DNA of 36,610 nt from Saprospiraceae bacterium (GCA_018224445.1 JAGTVA010000113.1:1-36610); one strand, 5' to 3'. Shown: positions 26,335-35,842, counted from the first letter of the stretch. Numbers and translations are program-made. The notes: generated by a model from the letters alone, not told the origin.

Positions 26335-26520
26335 CCTATGTGGGACTTTAGCGGAAGTAATAAAGGTCTTGGGTGGGACGCAGCATTCGTAATCCGTTAT
26401 GTCTGGTAGTGTGGTCCTGAGGACACAAGCCTCAACCCATCCCGTAACTTTTTAAACTGCTGTGTGAACCTGCTTTACCTATATGGTGGTATAGAACCCT
26501 ACGGTTACCCACGAAAGAGC
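26335..26520 (+). ncRNA. Possible structured RNA, class unknown
   Basis: This segment is less AT-rich than its surroundings and several short stems nest consistently on the plus strand. They are an outer stem GTGGG (26340-26344) with CCCAC (26508-26512); hairpin CTTTA / TAAAG (26346-26365); stem GGGTGGG (26371-26377) with CCCATCC (26436-26442, one G-U pair) enclosing a GTCC / GGAC hairpin; hairpin CTATA / TATAG (26479-26494); and hairpin AACC / GGTT (26495-26506). Together they make a multi-branched fold. It does not match tRNA, tmRNA, RNase P, SRP or 6S RNA as I know them. Short stems can arise by chance, so this is tentative. Confidence 0.35.
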
Positions 26521-26895
26521 CTGGCTGATAAAAAAATCATTAAATATACCTGCTGTAAATATAAGCTTACAGCTTTTATACTTGCCTTGCTTTTGCATGC
26601 ATAAAAGTTTTGAAGGGCACAGCCAGTTAAATTCTCTGGAGAGAAATAGTGGTAATTTTAATCTGCTAAACAGTAAGTTTTGCACAGTCTACACAATCAG
26701 TAACTTCATTTACTTTTTTAAAGGTAAACAGATTTCTATTTTTAATCTAAAAATAGTAAGAGAAAAAAGAGGGAATTGAGTGCTCTGGTAACTGGAATAC
26801 CCTCAATAGATAGAGTGTCCGGCTATATTTTAGTCAAGCCAAGTTTATTACAGTCCGCAGGACTGTTAAAGTAAGTCAGTCTTTCCGGCAGGAGA

Positions 26896-27120
26896 TTATG
26901 AAGTACTCACCTGCTCTGCCTGATTCAGGGTTTTAATGGTAATTGCACCTCCAATGATTAATAATACCACACTGACAATTACCGGTGTCAGATTGGATGT
27001 ACTCATCCCGAGGTAGAACCCAAGGAAATTGTAAATTTCAGAAGACTGAAGGGCCTGTGGCCCAAAAATAAAGGTACCTATTAAGCCTAAAATCAAAAAG
27101 ATAAGTCCAATCGCTTTCAT
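26896..27120 (-). CDS. Small two-helix membrane protein
   Basis: ATG 27120 gives a 74-residue protein MKAIGLIFLILGLIGTFIFG.. ; the ORF-track start at 27174 adds 18 residues without a reason. There are two hydrophobic helices, about residues 3-20 and 42-62, joined by a loop (ALQSSEIYNFLGFYLGMSTSN) and a short polar tail. It resembles the many small inner-membrane hypotheticals of Bacteroidota. Function unknown, and it stands alone between the parS region and rhlE. Confidence 0.55.
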   Translation of the reverse strand: MKAIGLIFLILGLIGTFIFGPQALQSSEIYNFLGFYLGMSTSNLTPVIVSVVLLIIGGAITIKTLNQAEQVSTS

Positions 27121-27584
27121 GGTTCTATGGTTTTGTTTGAAACCACAATATACATAAACCTTTAATAAAATCATAATAAAAACATAAAAAAATTAAAAAA
27201 AAGTTAAATAACCCAAAAATTTTGTACATTTAAGATCGATGGATATTTGATTTAAAAAGGAGGTAAAGATTTATTTTTAGGCTGTAATGTTCGTCTAATA
27301 CCCCCAATCACCCAGGTTGAAACACCTACCTGAATTACCAATATTGCGCTCCGTTCATTCTTATTTCTTCCAAGTTAGGTTACAGTGGAATTGCATTGCA
27401 GTTCAGAAACACCGCCTAAGCTTAAATCATTTGTCCCGGATTACATACTTATCCGGATAATTGAACTATCTTTGCGGCATATTTGAACAATTGCAGAGAA
27501 CTACCCACTCCAATTATTTTTTCAGGATCATTTATTTGTTGATTAACCCCACCTTGAAATGGTCATTTTCATTAAACATTATAC
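27121..27584. other. Divergent intergenic region upstream of rhlE
   Basis: About 460 bp of non-coding DNA holding the promoters of the small membrane protein (left) and rhlE (right). An interrupted inverted repeat CCGGAT / ATCCGG lies at 27436-27456, immediately upstream of a TAnnTTTG-type element. The rest is AT-rich without visible features. Confidence 0.4.
27467..27474 (+). promoter_or_regulatory. Candidate -7 promoter element of rhlE
   Basis: TATCTTTG matches the Bacteroidota -7 consensus TAnnTTTG and would give a leader of about 100 bases before the rhlE ATG. No convincing -33 TTG is found at the right spacing, so support is partial. A CCGGAT / ATCCGG inverted repeat just upstream could be an operator. 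Confidence 0.4.
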
Positions 27585-28799
27585 ATGACATTTAAAGAAT
27601 TAAAAGTACAAGACAATGTCCTCAGGGCATTGGACGAACAGGGATACGAAAAACCTACACCTATCCAGCAACAGGCCATTCCCTATTTGCTCGATGGAAG
27701 AGACATTATCGCCTGTGCACAAACAGGTACGGGAAAAACTGCGGCTTTTGCCATTCCCATTATACAATTACTGACTGGAAATTCCTCTCAAAACCGAGGG
27801 ATTAAGTCATTAATACTCACTCCCACCAGAGAGCTGGCTATTCAGATAGAGGAGAGCTTTAAAGCCTATGGAAGGCACACGCGCATCTCTCACACCGTTG
27901 TTTTTGGGGGAGTGCCCCAGGGAAAACAAGTGAGTGCCCTCAAGAGGGGAGTGGATGTATTGATTGCCACCCCGGGCAGACTGCTCGACCTTATCGGTCA
28001 GGGACACATCAAACTGGGTGGACTGGAAATATTTGTATTGGACGAGGCGGATCGCATGCTGGACATGGGTTTTATAAACGATGTGAAGAAAGTGCTCAAA
28101 CTCATTCCAAAAAAGAGACAAACTCTTTTGTTTTCCGCTACCATGCCCGACGAGATCAAAAAATTATCTCAACAGATGTTGATCAATCCGGCAAAAGTGG
28201 AAGTTACCCCCCCGGCTTCTACGGTGGATAAAATTGAGCAAACGCTCTACTATACCAATAAGTCCGACAAACGGAAACTGCTGGTCCATTTAATACAGGA
28301 AAAAAATATTGAGATGGCACTGGTATTCAACAGAACCAAACACGGAGCCGATAAAATTGTGAAGTTCTTGAAAAAATCCGGCATTTCCGCTTCTGCCATT
28401 CACGGAAACAAAAGTCAGAACGCCAGACAAAAAGCCCTCAAGGACTTCAAAGACGGAAAAGTCAATATACTGGTGGCTACAGACATAGCAGCCAGGGGAA
28501 TTGATATCGATGAACTCACGCATGTTTTCAATTACGACCTTCCCAATGTGGCCGAGACCTATGTTCACCGCATCGGCCGTACAGGAAGAGCCGGAAACGA
28601 AGGAACTGCTATAGCTTTTTGCGATGCGGGAGAAAAAGGAGATTTAAAGGACATTCAAAAACTGATTGATCTCAAGATTAAGGTAGTTGAAGATCACCCG
28701 TTTCCCCTCACGGATTCAGCCCCGGAAAAGAAAAGCCAACCACAGGGTAGAAGATCAGGTGGGGGCCGCGGCGGCAATCATAGGGGGAGAAGAAGGTAG
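27585..28799 (+). CDS. rhlE: DEAD-box ATP-dependent RNA helicase, RhlE-like
   Basis: A 404-residue cytoplasmic RNA helicase with all core motifs in order: Q motif (YEKPTPIQQQAI), motif I AQTGTGKTAAF, Ia PTRELAIQ, motif II DEADRMLDMGF, motif III SAT, motif IV-V region ARGIDI and motif VI HRIGRTGRAG. The C-terminal 25 residues are Gly/Arg-rich (GRRSGGGRGGNHRGRRR), an RNA-binding tail usual in RhlE-type enzymes. Likely roles are ribosome assembly and RNA turnover. The long leader is consistent with post-transcriptional or cold-type control, but that is inference. Confidence 0.93.
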   Translation: MTFKELKVQDNVLRALDEQGYEKPTPIQQQAIPYLLDGRDIIACAQTGTGKTAAFAIPIIQLLTGNSSQNRGIKSLILTPTRELAIQIEESFKAYGRHTRISHTVVFGGVPQGKQVSALKRGVDVLIATPGRLLDLIGQGHIKLGGLEIFVLDEADRMLDMGFINDVKKVLKLIPKKRQTLLFSATMPDEIKKLSQQMLINPAKVEVTPPASTVDKIEQTLYYTNKSDKRKLLVHLIQEKNIEMALVFNRTKHGADKIVKFLKKSGISASAIHGNKSQNARQKALKDFKDGKVNILVATDIAARGIDIDELTHVFNYDLPNVAETYVHRIGRTGRAGNEGTAIAFCDAGEKGDLKDIQKLIDLKIKVVEDHPFPLTDSAPEKKSQPQGRRSGGGRGGNHRGRRR

Positions 28800-29079
28800 G
28801 TCCCATTTTATGGTGTTTACCTATTATTTTCGATCGAGGGTGGTCCCTCTTATCCTTCGATAGCCAAATGACGAGATAAAGATCAATCCCAAAACCTGAA
28901 GGGTAAGAATCTTCCGGTGGCTTCAAGAGCCCTTCGGCAGGCTTAGTTACCACCTCAGCCACCGGGATAACAGCCTCAACCACCGGAGACATAACTAAAA
29001 AAGTGGATAACCCACCTCCCAATAAAAGTCACCCGCCAAAAACTCTTATATTTGCTTTTGTACGACAAAAACCATCAAA

Positions 29080-31875
29080 ATGGCAGAGAAAAGACTTTTT
29101 TTACTGGATGGCAACGCATTGGTTTACAGAGCACATTTTGCTTTTATCAGCCGGCCTCTGATTAATTCCAAGGGACTTAATACTTCGGCTATTACCGGAT
29201 TTGTGCGCACCTTGTGGGATATCCTGCAAAATGCAGATCCCACCCACATCGCGGTTTCTTTTGACCTCAAGGGGCCCACTTTCAGAAATGAAATGTACCC
29301 GGAGTACAAAGCCAACCGGGAGGCTCAACCGGAGGATATTTCACTCGCCTTGCCATATGTATACGACATTGTAAAGGGTTTTAATATCCCCGTAATCACA
29401 GTCGAAAATTACGAAGCAGATGATGTAATTGGAACTCTTGCCAAAAAGGCTGAAAAAGAAGGGTTTAAGGTCTACATGGTTACCCCCGATAAGGATTTTG
29501 CCCAATTGGTCTCCGATAAAGTATTTATGTATAAGCCATCCCGCAAAGGCAATGGAGTGGAAATTTGGGGAGAAAAGGAAATACTTGAAAAATGGCAGAT
29601 CAAGAGGATTGATCAGGTAATTGACGTACTCGGTCTACAGGGGGACAGTGTGGACAACATCCCCGGCATTCCGGGTATCGGCCCCAAAACAGCGGTGAAG
29701 TTACTGGAGCAATACGACAGCCTGGAGGGGATACTGGAAAATGCCGATCAGCTTAAAGGTAGACAAAAAGAAAATGTCATCGAGTTCGCCGAGCAAGCCC
29801 GGTTGTCCAAACAACTCGCTACCATTGAAACCGATGTTCCCCTTGATTTTAATGCCGAAGATGTAGAAATCGAACCCATCAACAAAAAGGAACTGGCCTC
29901 CATATTTAAAGAACTGGAATTTCGAAAGATGGCTCAAGCCATTTTGGGCGAGGAGGACAAAGAAAAGGAGGAGTTCACCCAGGGAAATTTATTCAACTCT
30001 CCTTCTCCCGGAGTGAAATCCGATTTGAGCCCCGATATTAAAGCGCATTCAGTGGCGGAAATAACCATAACCGAAGTAGATCATCAATACCAACTCGCCG
30101 AAAACGTAAAGCAAATAAAAGCATTGGTCGATCACCTCAGTCAATCAGACAATTTTGCTTTTGACACCGAGACCACCAGCTTGAATGCTCACGAAGCGGA
30201 GCTGGTCGGCCTCTCTTTTTCCACTGAAAAAAACGTGGCCTTTTACGTGCCCGTCCCCCGGGAGCGGGAAGAGGCGGATAAGATTGTAGTTCAGTTTAAA
30301 GAGGTACTTGAAAATCCAAAAATTTCCAAAACAGCCCAAAACATCAAGTACGACGCCCAGGTCTTGCGAAAATACGGAATCAAGGTGGATGGATTCTTTT
30401 TCGACACCATGATCATGCACTATTTACTGGAACCCGAATTGCGGCACAATATGGACTATCTCGCAGAGACTTACCTCAAATACAAGCCGATTTCCATTGA
30501 ATCCCTCATTGGCAAGAAGGGAAAAAACCAGCGGACCATGCGGTCGGTTGAGGTAGATAAGGCCCTCATATACGCCTGTGAGGATGCCGACATTACACTT
30601 CAGCTCAAAGACTACCTGGAACCCGAATTGGAAAAAGAGGGTCTGATGGAGTTGTATAAGAAAATAGAAGAGCCTCTCATCGACGCTATTGTAGAGATGG
30701 AAGCTACAGGAGTCAAAATAGACCGCGAATACCTCAAAAAATACTCGGAGGAACTGGGGGAGAAAATCGATGCCATGGGCAAAAATATTCAGCGTGAAGC
30801 CGGCGTGGAATTTAATATTTCCTCTCCCAAGCAGGTGGGTGAGGTCCTTTTCGGTAAATTAAATATTCCCTACAAATGGAGAAAAACCAAATCGGGACAA
30901 TATTCCACTAACGAAGAGAAACTGAGTGAATTGAGTAAGGACTACGGCATCGCCAGAAAAATTCTGGATTACCGGGGCCTGACGAAACTCAAATCTACTT
31001 ATGTGGACGCGCTTCCCAATTTGATCAATTCGAAGACAGGGAGGATCCACTCTTCGTTTAATCAGGCGTTGACCGCCACCGGTCGACTCAGCTCCAACAA
31101 CCCCAATTTGCAAAACATTCCCATTCGAACCCCGGAGGGAAGGCGGGTCAGAGAAGCTTTTATTCCCGGGGATAAAGACCGGGTGATTTTAGCGGCCGAT
31201 TACTCTCAAATCGAACTTCGGTTAATTGCTGAAATCAGCAAAGACGAAGCCATGCTAGACGCTTTTCTCAACGACCAGGATATCCACCGCGCCACGGCTG
31301 CCAGGGTGTACGATGTATCTTATAAAAAAGTCACTGACGACCAGAGGCGCAATGCCAAAACCGTGAATTTTTCCATTATTTACGGTGCGGGTTCCACCAA
31401 TTTATCCAGACAGCTCAATATTTCCCGCAAAGCGGCAGGGGAATTGATCGATCAATACTTCAAACAGTACAGCGGACTAAAAAAATACATGGATGAAATC
31501 GTCGAGTTTGCCAGAGAAAACGGTTATGTTTCCACGCTGATGAAGAGGCGGCGCTTCCTCAGAGACATCAATTCGCGCAACGGCATGATGCGGAGCCAGG
31601 CTGAGCGAATGGCCATCAATACTCCTGTGCAGGGAACTGCGGCAGATATGATCAAAAAGGCCATGATCGATGTGCACCAATTTATCCGCAAAGAAAATCT
31701 ACAATCCTCCATCATCATGCAGGTGCACGATGAGTTGGTTTTTGACGCAGTGGAATCTGAGTTAGAGCAATTGAAAAGTGCCATAAGGGAAAAGATGAAA
31801 AACGCGCTTCCCAATTTAACGGTCCCCATTAAAGTCGATATTGGAAAGGGGAAAAATTGGTTGGAAGCGCATTAG
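29080..31875 (+). CDS. polA: DNA polymerase I
   Basis: A 931-residue three-domain polymerase for Okazaki-fragment processing and repair. The 5'-3' nuclease covers about residues 1-300 (LLDGNALVYRAHFAF, FDLKGPTFRNEMYPEYKANR, GIPGIGPKTA). The 3'-5' exonuclease covers about 340-520 and keeps its acidic residues: DTETTS with D362 and E364, NIKYDAQVL and YACEDADITL, so proofreading should be active. The polymerase domain has motif A DYSQIELR (D707), motif B RRNAKTVNFSIIYG and motif C VHDELVFD (D884). It is monocistronic with 280 bp of non-coding DNA before it. Confidence 0.97.
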   Translation: MAEKRLFLLDGNALVYRAHFAFISRPLINSKGLNTSAITGFVRTLWDILQNADPTHIAVSFDLKGPTFRNEMYPEYKANREAQPEDISLALPYVYDIVKGFNIPVITVENYEADDVIGTLAKKAEKEGFKVYMVTPDKDFAQLVSDKVFMYKPSRKGNGVEIWGEKEILEKWQIKRIDQVIDVLGLQGDSVDNIPGIPGIGPKTAVKLLEQYDSLEGILENADQLKGRQKENVIEFAEQARLSKQLATIETDVPLDFNAEDVEIEPINKKELASIFKELEFRKMAQAILGEEDKEKEEFTQGNLFNSPSPGVKSDLSPDIKAHSVAEITITEVDHQYQLAENVKQIKALVDHLSQSDNFAFDTETTSLNAHEAELVGLSFSTEKNVAFYVPVPREREEADKIVVQFKEVLENPKISKTAQNIKYDAQVLRKYGIKVDGFFFDTMIMHYLLEPELRHNMDYLAETYLKYKPISIESLIGKKGKNQRTMRSVEVDKALIYACEDADITLQLKDYLEPELEKEGLMELYKKIEEPLIDAIVEMEATGVKIDREYLKKYSEELGEKIDAMGKNIQREAGVEFNISSPKQVGEVLFGKLNIPYKWRKTKSGQYSTNEEKLSELSKDYGIARKILDYRGLTKLKSTYVDALPNLINSKTGRIHSSFNQALTATGRLSSNNPNLQNIPIRTPEGRRVREAFIPGDKDRVILAADYSQIELRLIAEISKDEAMLDAFLNDQDIHRATAARVYDVSYKKVTDDQRRNAKTVNFSIIYGAGSTNLSRQLNISRKAAGELIDQYFKQYSGLKKYMDEIVEFARENGYVSTLMKRRRFLRDINSRNGMMRSQAERMAINTPVQGTAADMIKKAMIDVHQFIRKENLQSSIIMQVHDELVFDAVESELEQLKSAIREKMKNALPNLTVPIKVDIGKGKNWLEAH

Positions 31876-32474
31876 TATGTGCATAATAGAGTAGTTGATG
31901 GGCTTGTGTGTTGCGGTTAGAAGTGCAGAAGGATATATACTCACCACACGTGTCTGCGCCCTTGCCAATCCTGTGGGGTGGTAAACCCATAGGAATTCTC
32001 TTTTATGGAAGCAGCCAAGTTGCTATTCCATTGGGTGCACCCGGTGGAATCCACTTTGTGAAATGCTTTGCCATTGTCATTTTTAACTTTCAATTCCCTC
32101 ATTGGCATTACCCCGAATGCTTATTAACTTCCTCCCAAACTTCTTCTTTTCCAAATCCGGATTAACCCCTACTGTTAGCATTCACCTGCCCAAACTTACA
32201 CATTTCCAATCAAGTCTAAAGGGCTTTTTAGTATTTTATCAGTCCAGTAAGGGTTTTTAAAATTCAATCCGGAGTGTCCGGATTGAATGGGTATATTTGA
32301 ATTATCTGCAGTATTTTTTCAAAGGAGATGCTGATGCCCCTAGTAGTTTTAACTACTCACGGTCATATGTCACATCACACCTGTCCAAAATAAATATAGA
32401 GCATAAAAATAACGCCTCAAAATCAATTATTTGAGTCAAAAAAGTGTGTATTTTAAGAATGAATCCCCTATAAG
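31876..32474. other. Non-coding stretch between polA and the transposase remnant
   Basis: About 600 bp without a supported gene. The ORF at 31908-32165 begins with TTG and has no recognisable domain. The one clear structure is the perfect 12-bp hairpin at 32262-32288. No clean intrinsic terminator is visible directly after polA. Confidence 0.4.
32262..32288. repeat. Perfect 12-bp inverted repeat (hairpin)
   Basis: ATTCAATCCGGA and TCCGGATTGAAT form an uninterrupted 12-bp stem with a GTG loop. No T-run follows on either strand, so it is not a standard terminator. It could be a protein-binding palindrome or part of a small repeat. Confidence 0.6.
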
Positions 32475-33639
32475 CTAAAATAGTGTGTTTTGAGGGGGTG
32501 GTTTTTGGACCTCAATTAAGGGTTTATCCAACCAATAATACAGATCTGTTTTAACAAGTAAATTAATATTGATAAAGGTGATCAAATTTGATAAATGCCA
32601 ATTGAATTTTGCTATATTTTTGAAGTATTTGAGTAACAGCATTGCAATCAATGAACTCCAGATTTGAATTCTCACTGCATTAGCTGAGGTGCCCACAAAA
32701 GATTTTACCCTAAACAACTGCTTTAAATGCTTAAAAAATATTTCTATATCCCATCTGGCCTTATATAGCTTAGAAATGGTGTTTGCTGTCCAAGACCTGT
32801 TAATTTGTCAGCAAGGTCAGGTATTGATCATTCAGCTTATCGTAAACCTTTACCATACGGAGTTTGCCAGGATACTTCTTTTGTGTCTTGTATCCGGTGA
32901 GTGTTATGGTTTTGTCGCTTTGTATGTGGGGATATTTCTCATTTACTCCCCAGTTGTCAATAATCTCATACCCGGCATTTGATTTTAATCTACTTACAAA
33001 AATTACTCCGCTGCTGTCCAAATTAAAAGCCACTCAAAATCAACATAGGCCCTGTCAATGACCAGAACGGAATCTGCCGGAAAAACAACTTTCCTGACTG
33101 CATTAATATCATGAGTCCTCCCTTCTGAGACATATGCATAATTCGGTAATCCGGAGTCATAATCCAATACTGCATGTAACTTGATACTTCCTTTCACAGG
33201 GCGAAATTTAGCTCAATTGAAAAGTGATAAACACAAGGGGATAATACTTGAGTCCATTATGTAAACTTTCCTTTTAATTTTAGATGCATACTGCCTTTGC
33301 CTCTTCAAGGAAGGTTCAAGAATAGATAATAATTCAAAGTAAATATCTCTGAAATAGCGAAATCACGATGTTTGTTGAAATAGCTTATTGTAGACTTACT
33401 GGGCGCTCTTTCTAACCCAAAATGATTTAGATTCCAGTAGCACTTTTTAATCCGTTGATGATGTCCCGAACTGAATCAACTCCTGCTAAATGCATGAATA
33501 ACATACTCACTAAATGTACCCAGCTATTTATCCCCTTGGAATGCTTGTCTTAGTTATACTTTTTTGAGATCCTTTTACAAATGCTGCGGTCAACTTTTGC
33601 TAAAATTTGTGAAAATAAACTTATGTTTGTTCCAGACAT
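32475..33639 (-). pseudogene. IS4-family transposase remnant, multiple stops and frameshifts
   Basis: On the minus strand from ATG 33639 the protein begins MSGTNISLFSQILAKVDRSI and reads, after correcting errors, like an IS4-type transposase: DUF4372-like N-terminus (INSWVHLVSMLFMHLAGVDSVRDI), a first catalytic-Asp region YIMDSSIIPLCLS, then GSIKLHAVLDYDSGLPNYAYVSEGRTHDI, a second-Asp region VLVIDRAYVDFEWL, SSGVIFVSRLKSNAGYEI and a C-terminal WLDKPL. It is broken by a TAA at 33552-33550, a TGA at 33215-33213 (probably formerly Trp), and frame changes near 33435, 33340, 33010 and 32780. It cannot be active. Convincing terminal repeats were not found. Confidence 0.82.
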
Positions 33640-33764
33640 GGTTGGTTTTTGTTTTTTTCGACCCCTAAATTTAGGGAAAAACATTCAACCATATCTTTTT
33701 TCTTATTTTGGACGCTTGTGGTATTTGTTCTTTATTTTTACCAAGAAATATCTATCTTGCACAC

Positions 33765-35276
33765 ATGGGCTTGTTGGGAACAATCGTAAAATCGGCAATA
33801 TCAATTAATCAGACATTAAACTCCAAATCACAAAATGCTGAAGAGGAACAGGGGGCAGTATTGCGCGACCTTTTAAACAACGCTAAAGATACTGCCTTCG
33901 GAAAATATTACGGATTTCGCGACATTTTAAAATCCGGCGATCCAATTCGCCAATTTCAGTCCGAAGTACCCATTCACAATTATCAGAAAATAAACTTTTG
34001 GTGGAAACAACAGCAAAAATTTCCGGATATTACATGGCCGGGAAAGCCTGATTATTTTGCCGTAACAAGTGGGACAACAGGAAATAAAAGTAAGAAAATT
34101 CCAATTACCAATGAATTTTCCGAGAGCATGAAAAAAGTGGGAATCTCCCTTGCGAGCGACCTCCAAAATTTTCCGGTGCCTAAAGTGGTATACGAAAGGA
34201 GTGTATTAATGTTGAGTAGCTCAAGTCATTTGAAAACGCACGAAAACGGTCATTTGGAAGGTGAAATCAGTGGAATAAACATCCACAATTTTCCGGACTG
34301 GTACGATTATTTTTATTGCCCAGGGAAAGAGATTGCATCCATAGACGACTGGGACGAAAGAATTAAAAAGATCGTGGAAAAAGCTCCTGAATGGGACATC
34401 GGTTCAGTTGCCGGAATACCTTCTTGGGTATTGAGAATGTTACAGGCTATCATGAAACACCACAATCTTGAATACATTCAGGATATTTGGCCCAATTTCA
34501 GTGTTTTCGCGAGCGGTGGAGTTGCTTTTGAGACTTACCGCAAAGATTTTGAAAAAATTTCAAATAAAGAACTCATCATAATTGATACCTATTTGGCCTC
34601 CGAAGGTTTTTTTGCTTATACAGCCAAACCAAATACATTGGCCATGAAACTGGCCACCGACCACAGTTACTTTTATGAATTTATACCTTTTGATGAAAGA
34701 GGCGTTAATGAAATGGGGGAAGTTTTGGAAAATCCCGAAATATTTGACATCTCTGAAGTCAACAAGAAGGATGAATATGTACTCGTGATTTCTACCAATG
34801 CAGGTGCCTGGAGATATGTAATTGGAGATACGATTCAGTTCACCAATCTCGCTCCACACGAAATTAAAATTACAGGACGTACTAAATTTTTTCTCAACGT
34901 ATTTGGATCCCAGTTGTCAGAAGAAAAGCTTAACAACGCCATCGCAAGTACCGCCGACAAACTGGATATTACGGTTAACGAATTTATGGTCGCGGCAGTT
35001 AAGGACAACGACCACACACATGAATGGGTAATCGTTACTGATGACAATATCGATCGTGAAAAATTTGCAACACTATTGGATGACCATTTACAATCACACA
35101 ACAACAACTACAAAGTTGCCCGAAAAAAAACAATAGATAAAATTGTAGTCCGAACTATTTCAAAAAACGAATACTCTAATTATCTCAAAACGACCAACAA
35201 GAAAGGTGGGCAAGTAAAAATTCAAAAAGTAATGAAATCAGAAAAGATGCGCGAATTCCTTTCTTTTTTTGACTAA
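33765..35276 (+). CDS. GH3-family acyl-adenylating protein
   Basis: A 503-residue protein, taking ATG 33765 (MGLLGTIVKSAIS) over the track's start at 33708, whose extra 19 residues do not look like GH3. GH3 enzymes belong to the ANL adenylating superfamily and in plants conjugate amino acids to jasmonate or auxin. The ATP-binding loop is present as TSGTTGNKSKKIPIT, followed by YLASEGFFAYT (motif 2) and YVIGDTIQF (motif 3). The late ITGRTKFFLNVFGSQLSEE leads to the mobile C-terminal domain. Bacteroidota homologues are common but their substrates are unknown. Its stop overlaps that of the convergent HELGH gene. The IS4 remnant lies directly upstream. Confidence 0.9.
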   Translation: MGLLGTIVKSAISINQTLNSKSQNAEEEQGAVLRDLLNNAKDTAFGKYYGFRDILKSGDPIRQFQSEVPIHNYQKINFWWKQQQKFPDITWPGKPDYFAVTSGTTGNKSKKIPITNEFSESMKKVGISLASDLQNFPVPKVVYERSVLMLSSSSHLKTHENGHLEGEISGINIHNFPDWYDYFYCPGKEIASIDDWDERIKKIVEKAPEWDIGSVAGIPSWVLRMLQAIMKHHNLEYIQDIWPNFSVFASGGVAFETYRKDFEKISNKELIIIDTYLASEGFFAYTAKPNTLAMKLATDHSYFYEFIPFDERGVNEMGEVLENPEIFDISEVNKKDEYVLVISTNAGAWRYVIGDTIQFTNLAPHEIKITGRTKFFLNVFGSQLSEEKLNNAIASTADKLDITVNEFMVAAVKDNDHTHEWVIVTDDNIDREKFATLLDDHLQSHNNNYKVARKKTIDKIVVRTISKNEYSNYLKTTNKKGGQVKIQKVMKSEKMREFLSFFD

Positions 35277-35842
35277 AGATCGAGATAAGGCTTCAAAATG
35301 GTTTTGTCTTCTGAACAAAGAAGTACGTCTTCCTCCGGCAGGTAATATTTCAGGATTTTACTCTTGTATTTATGTCCGATCAGGTCGTGTTCGATAATGT
35401 ATCGCTTCGTGGCCAATATTTCATCTTGAAAGCCATAGGTTATTGCAATGTAATCTGCATCGTGTTCAACTTTTTTCTTAAATTCCTTAAAAAGCAAATA
35501 CTTCATGCCAAAAATGATCATTTTAAAATTAGAATGCTGTTTATAATCCACCACGTGTCCCAGTTCGTGAGCAAACCACCCTTTCAGAACATCTTCCGGA
35601 ACATCCCTTATCTTGAGCTCTTCGTGATCCCTGATGTACTCATTGAGCTTAATTCTATAACGTTTTACACCGGTAAAAATAGACTTCAACGAGATCACTG
35701 GTTGCGCTTGCATGGTGGAAGACTTTAATTTTTGCTGGCTCACCACAATTTCAAACTCATGCAGTACCTCAAAGCTCTCGATCACGTCACAAAAACAGTC
35801 TCTGATTCTATTGTTTTCAACATCTTTAAAAATTATATTCAT
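35273..35842 (-). CDS. Small HELGH zinc-metallopeptidase-like protein
   Basis: A 189-residue protein without signal peptide. It contains a gluzincin-type motif HELGH (residues 92-96) and, 30 residues downstream, EHDAD (126-130), where Glu would be the third zinc ligand. This matches small M48/M56-like or SprT-like peptidase cores. The hydrophobic stretch FKMIIFGMKYLLF between the two may be a buried helix or membrane-associated. The last four bases overlap the convergent GH3 gene (stop on stop). Substrate unknown; the call rests on the zinc motif only. Confidence 0.7.
   Translation of the reverse strand: MNIIFKDVENNRIRDCFCDVIESFEVLHEFEIVVSQQKLKSSTMQAQPVISLKSIFTGVKRYRIKLNEYIRDHEELKIRDVPEDVLKGWFAHELGHVVDYKQHSNFKMIIFGMKYLLFKEFKKKVEHDADYIAITYGFQDEILATKRYIIEHDLIGHKYKSKILKYYLPEEDVLLCSEDKTILKPYLDL

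Larger units (their letters stand above)
25937..26895. other. Gene-free region with parS sites, inverted repeat and possible RNA
   Basis: Nearly 1 kb without a credible protein gene. It contains two parS palindromes, an imperfect inverted repeat between them and a potential structured RNA at about 26335-26520. Further right a 7-bp perfect hairpin ACAGTCC / GGACTGT with a GCA loop lies at 26850-26866, without a following T-run. Small ORFs on either strand (26479-26685, 26582-26779) have no recognisable features. Confidence 0.5.

Noticed and set aside
26335-26520. 6S RNA or group II intron fragment
   Set aside because: A few short strings recall 6S RNA (GGTCC..AAGCC) but the fold is branched rather than a long rod with a central bubble; no domain V or reverse transcriptase is present.
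26479-26779. Small ORFs overlapping the possible RNA
   Set aside because: Neither has a start context or domain; one runs antisense through the putative RNA stems.
31908-32165. 85-residue ORF after polA
   Set aside because: TTG start, irregular composition and no domain; looks like a chance open frame.
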